Shown here: positions 61,148 through 64,000 of the stretch, piece after piece
Position numbering within the stretch: the first letter of the stretch is position 1
How the letters are laid out: each line of letters opens with the position of its first letter
Source: Syntrophotaleaceae bacterium
Lineage (GTDB): Bacteria > Desulfobacterota > Desulfuromonadia > Desulfuromonadales > Syntrophotaleaceae
NCBI GenBank assembly: GCA_041390365.1
Contig: JAWKQB010000003.1
Location: forward strand, 434,001 to 498,000
Length of the DNA: 64,000 nt
Reading direction: 5' to 3'
Notes under the pieces: generated by a model
Databases searched by the model: none
Told to the model about the DNA's origin: nothing
What the model saw: the letters and a program-made list of their open reading frames with translations, nothing else
Translations under genes and position numbers: made by a program

Positions 61148-62188
61148 CTAAAGATAGAGGGTGAGGGCATCTTTTCCCCGAACCACCCGGGACATGAATT
61201 CCCGGGCGTGCATTTCGTTGGTGATCATGACCACCTGATCCTTGAACATGCATGACTGAAAAACCACTCTCACATCCTCGATATGGGGATGAGGATTGAG
61301 GGGATCGACGAAAAAGATGACCACGTGGCACTGGTCGTAGAGGATCGCCGTGGCAATCTCGATATCGCCGCCTTTAGGTCCGGAATGGTAGCGAACCATC
61401 TTCTTTTCGATTTTGCGCGAAGTGGCCGCCGCCACTTCCCTGCCGGTCGTCCCGGTGGCGAGAATGCGTCCGAATTTGTTCAGCTCGGACTCATGGTCGA
61501 TGGCGAAATCGATCATTCTCGGTTTCATTTCATAATGGGCGATGAGGGCGACGGTCATCTCCGAAAAGGGTATGGGCCTCCCCTTCAGGGCGTTTACTGA
61601 CGGTTCGCCCTCGTGACGAACCTCCGGTTTTTTATGGGGGAAAGGCAGCCCCTTCGATTCATCCTCTTCAAGGCCAAGCCAGAGGGTCGGCGGACAGGGC
61701 TGCAGATTGCGTCCCGCATCGGCCTCGGCTTCATGGTCGAACCAGGTCAGAACCGACCCCCGGTTCATCAGCCGCTTGACGTGACAGTGATCGGACAGGC
61801 GCAGAAACGCCAGGATGTCCGGGCGCAGCCAGGGGGTGTCGAAGGGGTCGAAGAAAGGCCAGGCAATACTGCACTTGCGGTAGCTGATCAGGTTGGAAAG
61901 GACGATAACCCCTCCTTCATTGCCTCCGGGAAGGGCCGTGACACCGCAATCGTCGTAAAGCCAGTCGGATACCTTGGAATCGAGAGGGGGCAAACCGTTG
62001 GCTTCATATCCATAGAACAGCCGGTCATGAGCCCGGCCGGAGAATAGAAAGTGGTATTTTTCCAAAGTGGCGCGGTTTGAATGCCGGTAGAAGTGATGAA
62101 AAATCGAGGCAAGAGAGGCGTGGATCTTGGGATTGTCGTTGTTGCCGAGAACACCGATGAAGGTTTTTTGCGCTTCGCCATTTTCCAT
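61148..62188 (-). CDS. Tandem methylglyoxal-synthase-like protein
   Basis: A 346-residue protein whose C-terminal half, residues 210-330, is a methylglyoxal synthase: TVALIAHYEMKP (His218), ILATGTTGREV (phosphate loop), GPKGGDIEIATA (Asp275, the base), FFVDPLNPHPHIEDV (Asp295, His302, Asp305). The family's Asp after the AHD histidine is Tyr219. The N-terminal half, residues 10-150, looks like a second, degenerate copy: GGNEGGVIVLSNLISYRKCSIAWPFFDPFDTPWLRPDILAFLRL parallels the same stretch but has Asn90 for the catalytic Asp and Leu121 for the His. Normal methylglyoxal synthase is about 150 residues and turns dihydroxyacetone phosphate into methylglyoxal. The double form could be regulatory or a new activity. 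Start at 62188; an upstream AGGAGC site supports it. Confidence 0.82.
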   Translation of the reverse strand: MENGEAQKTFIGVLGNNDNPKIHASLASIFHHFYRHSNRATLEKYHFLFSGRAHDRLFYGYEANGLPPLDSKVSDWLYDDCGVTALPGGNEGGVIVLSNLISYRKCSIAWPFFDPFDTPWLRPDILAFLRLSDHCHVKRLMNRGSVLTWFDHEAEADAGRNLQPCPPTLWLGLEEDESKGLPFPHKKPEVRHEGEPSVNALKGRPIPFSEMTVALIAHYEMKPRMIDFAIDHESELNKFGRILATGTTGREVAAATSRKIEKKMVRYHSGPKGGDIEIATAILYDQCHVVIFFVDPLNPHPHIEDVRVVFQSCMFKDQVVMITNEMHAREFMSRVVRGKDALTLYL

Positions 62189-62468
62189 GTTCCGGTGCTC
62201 CTGACGGCAGCGAAGTGTAACAAACCGAGGCATCAAAAAAAACCGCATCGATTCTGTAAAGGCAGATTCAATGCGGGTTTCGTTGCGTCTGCCTGTGGCA
62301 GAGGACGAAGGGGGCGCTATCTAATTCAAAACCTATTATTGTTAAAGGTTTTCAGGATATCTGATAAGTAGTGATGTCATAGAGAGAACAGTTTGTCAAG
62401 GGAGGCCTTTCCAGTTTTTAATCTTTTTAGCGTCGCAGGCAAGCAGAAGGGTTTTATTCCTGCGGAAG

Positions 62469-63317
62469 TCAAATTCCCTGATTTGTATGCGTGGTCGGTA
62501 CCCGCGCCTCGCAGGGTACCCCCGTCTGGCACAGCCCGCACCCCGTCTCCATGACTCCGTAGAGCGGACCGGCGGTCTGCCGCAATTCTCCGTAGACGTA
62601 GGCCTGGCACTTTTCCTTGTCGTGGCCTTCCAACGAAATGGCGCCTGCCGGGCAGCGGTGCACACAGAGCCCGCAGCTGCCGTTTCGGTGGTACAGGCAG
62701 TTGCTCCAGGGATCGGCGCAGGTTCTCGGGCTGGCTGTTATTTCCAGATCGGTGACCACGCTGCCGCAGCGGTGAGCGATGCCGCGGTCGGTAATGAAAC
62801 CGTCGTTGAGACTGAAGGTGCCTAGGCCGGCCGCGTAGGCGGCGTGTCGTTCCGACCAGGTCGAGGCCATGCCGATGCGGGGGTCCTTGACCGGGCGCCA
62901 CAGGCCGGTCAGCAGGGGAGAGGCGACTATCGCGCCGATGGAGTGGATGAGGTTGGTCACGTAAATCCGCAGCAGATTGTTGAAGCGTTCCCCGTGGGAC
63001 CGTGTCATGGCCCACTCCCGGGAGGGCATCTTCTTCTCCTGCCGATTGCTGCGGCGGGTCGCTTCAGAGATCGGCAGCACCCAGCAAATGACCGTTTTCG
63101 CCTCCTCTTCCCGACAACCGCTGGCGTTGTGCAATACTTCGCCCGGTGTCAGATGAAAATCCCCGATGATTTTCTTGAATTCGGAAAAGAGAGGATCCTC
63201 CGCGGCGGCATAACCGACCAGCGGTTCATCAAAGTACGGTCGGTTGCTGCCGGCAAAACGATTGTCCGGACTGGCCCGAACAAAGCTGCGAATTTCTTCC
63301 CTGATCACCTGGTCCAT
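62469..63317 (-). CDS. QueG-like 4Fe-4S protein
   Basis: A 282-residue protein of the epoxyqueuosine-reductase-like class. Cysteine motifs CADPWSNC, CGLCVHRCPAGAI and, near the end, METGCGLCQTGVPCE bind iron-sulfur clusters in the family. The N-terminal portion (FKKIIGDFHLTPGEVLHN, AKTVICWVLPISEATRRSN, TWSERHAAYAAGLGTFSLNDGF) matches the DUF1730-type region of relatives but lacks a confident corrinoid site, so it may be an anaerobic relative rather than true QueG. Start at 63317 on the basis of fit; a bidirectional terminator follows upstream-facing genes at 63431. Confidence 0.82.
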   Translation of the reverse strand: MDQVIREEIRSFVRASPDNRFAGSNRPYFDEPLVGYAAAEDPLFSEFKKIIGDFHLTPGEVLHNASGCREEEAKTVICWVLPISEATRRSNRQEKKMPSREWAMTRSHGERFNNLLRIYVTNLIHSIGAIVASPLLTGLWRPVKDPRIGMASTWSERHAAYAAGLGTFSLNDGFITDRGIAHRCGSVVTDLEITASPRTCADPWSNCLYHRNGSCGLCVHRCPAGAISLEGHDKEKCQAYVYGELRQTAGPLYGVMETGCGLCQTGVPCEARVPTTHTNQGI

Positions 63318-63430
63318 CGATCTTCCCTTTTTTTGCAGAGAATTTTGAGAAGTGATTATACTCCGAGTAGGCTCGGGAGCAAAGGTTGCCGGCACCTTCC
63401 CTGAAAAAAGGCTCCTGGAAAAAAAGAAAA

Positions 63431-63460
63431 ACCGCCAGGGGTAAGGGCCCTGGCGGTTTT
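63431..63460. terminator. Bidirectional intrinsic terminator
   Basis: ACCGCCAGGG (63431-63440) pairs perfectly with CCCTGGCGGT (63448-63457), followed by TTTTTT on the plus strand and AAAA-complement T-run on the minus strand. It ends the transcript of the ten-cysteine gene on the minus strand. Confidence 0.9.
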
Positions 63461-63541
63461 TTCATGAGTCAGCCCGGGCTGGCTTCCTGGCCGGTGCAGA
63501 CGTCTTTCAGCCGTAAAAAAAGCAGATAACAAGCCTTTTCT

Positions 63542-63868
63542 TCAGGGCTTGCAGTTGCGGTAAGTTTCCCGGCAGCTCTCCATGGCGGCTTCATTGTCCT
63601 TGGCCTCTTTGATGCAATCCATAAAGGCCTCGGCGCAAATGGTGGTCTTGTCCTGACGCTCCTGGCATCGCCGGTGAGCTTTGGCGCAGCGGTCCAGGCA
63701 CTCCTGGTAGGCGTTGGCATTTCGGGATTCCTCTGCCAACTGGTCACACCCTCTTTCGCATTGGGACAGTTGTTCGTCACAATGATAATCCGGCATATGG
63801 CCGGCAAAGGTGTTTACCGCCAAAAATCCGACAGCGGCCAGGGACAAGAAAAAAAGTACACGCTTCAT
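63542..63868 (-). CDS. Exported ten-cysteine helical miniprotein
   Basis: A 108-residue secreted protein: signal peptide residues 1-22 (LFFLSLAAVGFLAVNTFAG), then an 86-residue mature chain with ten cysteines at 30, 37, 41, 57, 61, 68, 78, 85, 99 and 106. The spacings 6-3 and then 3-6, 6 and 6 are symmetric and consistent with helical hairpins tied by disulfides (for example CLDRCAKAHRRC and CRETYRNC). AAGGAGGAATT precedes the start. I recognise no named family. Probably periplasmic. Confidence 0.82.
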   Translation of the reverse strand: MKRVLFFLSLAAVGFLAVNTFAGHMPDYHCDEQLSQCERGCDQLAEESRNANAYQECLDRCAKAHRRCQERQDKTTICAEAFMDCIKEAKDNEAAMESCRETYRNCKP

Positions 63869-63916
63869 GATAATTCCTCCTTGAATAATTGATGGAAAAG
63901 TGTCTTGACGATAGCC

Positions 63917-64000
63917 TCATTCAGGCTCGTCCTGCCTGGGGGCTTCCCAGAAGCGGAGCTGGTTGCGACCTGCATTTTTAGCCTGGTAAAGAACCTGGTC
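63917..64000 (-). CDS. GGDEF-domain protein, C-terminal end (cut by window edge)
   Basis: The last 27 codons, reading DQVLYQAKNAGRNQLRFWEA and a charged tail before TGA. This matches the closing helix of GGDEF diguanylate cyclase domains (ADxALYxAKxxGRN). The rest lies beyond the window, so sensor domains and activity cannot be judged. Its stop is 48 bases upstream of the ten-cysteine gene's start, in the same direction. Confidence 0.82.
   Translation of the reverse strand, partial: DQVLYQAKNAGRNQLRFWEAPRQDEPE

Overview
The window is a high-GC chromosomal segment from a Gram-negative bacterium with an outer membrane. Evidence for that envelope is a beta-barrel protein, OmpA and LolA-like proteins, lipoproteins and PBP1C. 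The gene content points to a metal- or sulfur-reducing deltaproteobacterium of the Desulfuromonadales/Geobacterales type: a diheme protein with a GEGP motif, indolepyruvate:ferredoxin oxidoreductase linked to phenylacetate-CoA ligase, c-type cytochromes, GGDEF proteins with a periplasmic sensor, and IS30 and REP-like debris. The lineage is an inference from gene families; no marker gene such as rRNA is present, and I found no tRNA, rRNA or CRISPR array.

Layout. 1-2.5 kb: transketolase end, then an ECF sigma/anti-sigma pair followed by a DUF3106 protein and a small cytochrome c. 2.5-5.4 kb: LapA-like protein, OmpA-type lipoprotein and MsrA, all on the minus strand. 5.6-14 kb: a giant alpha-2-macroglobulin and PBP1C, a known periplasmic defence/repair pair. 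14-20.5 kb: small proteins, an NCS2 permease, an NlpC/P60-SPOR hydrolase, a Rieske-tailed FAD oxidoreductase, an SRAP (YedK/HMCES) protein whose catalytic Cys2 is a proline, and an EEP hydrolase. 20.6-24.6 kb: a three-gene ferric-iron ABC importer with a Fur-like box. 24.7-27.3 kb: MBOAT acyltransferase plus an SGNH-like partner whose 3' end runs into a decayed EEP gene copy. 27.4-29.7 kb: GEGP diheme protein and fibronectin-III protein. 29.9-36.1 kb: PadR regulator, ABC ATPase, FtsX-type permease, LolA-like protein and beta-barrel, an apparent trans-envelope line. 36.4-41 kb: sensor diguanylate cyclase, Tat-exported amidohydrolase, and an AT-rich glycosyltransferase that looks acquired. 41-45.3 kb: a double-flavodoxin protein divergent from a KefF/KefC-type potassium efflux pair. 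45.4-50.4 kb: TrmJ, IS30 remnant and short repeats, YkgJ-type protein, DUF4112 protein, and two alkylation-repair genes. 50.5-53.7 kb: CARDB lipoprotein, small exported protein, site-2 protease. 53.7-56.2 kb: fourteen perfect copies of a 7-bp unit immediately before a PD-(D/E)XK/Fe-S helicase. 56.3-60.5 kb: iorA-iorB-paaK-ACT aryl-pyruvate degradation operon. 60.7-64 kb: a tandem methylglyoxal-synthase-like protein, a QueG-like iron-sulfur protein, a ten-cysteine exported miniprotein and the end of a GGDEF gene.

Most of the window is ordinary housekeeping and accessory chromosome. The observations most worth following are the Cys2-to-Pro SRAP protein, the duplicated methylglyoxal-synthase fold, the heptanucleotide tract before the helicase, the palindromically spaced ten-cysteine miniprotein, and the PadR-controlled ABC/LolA/barrel cluster.
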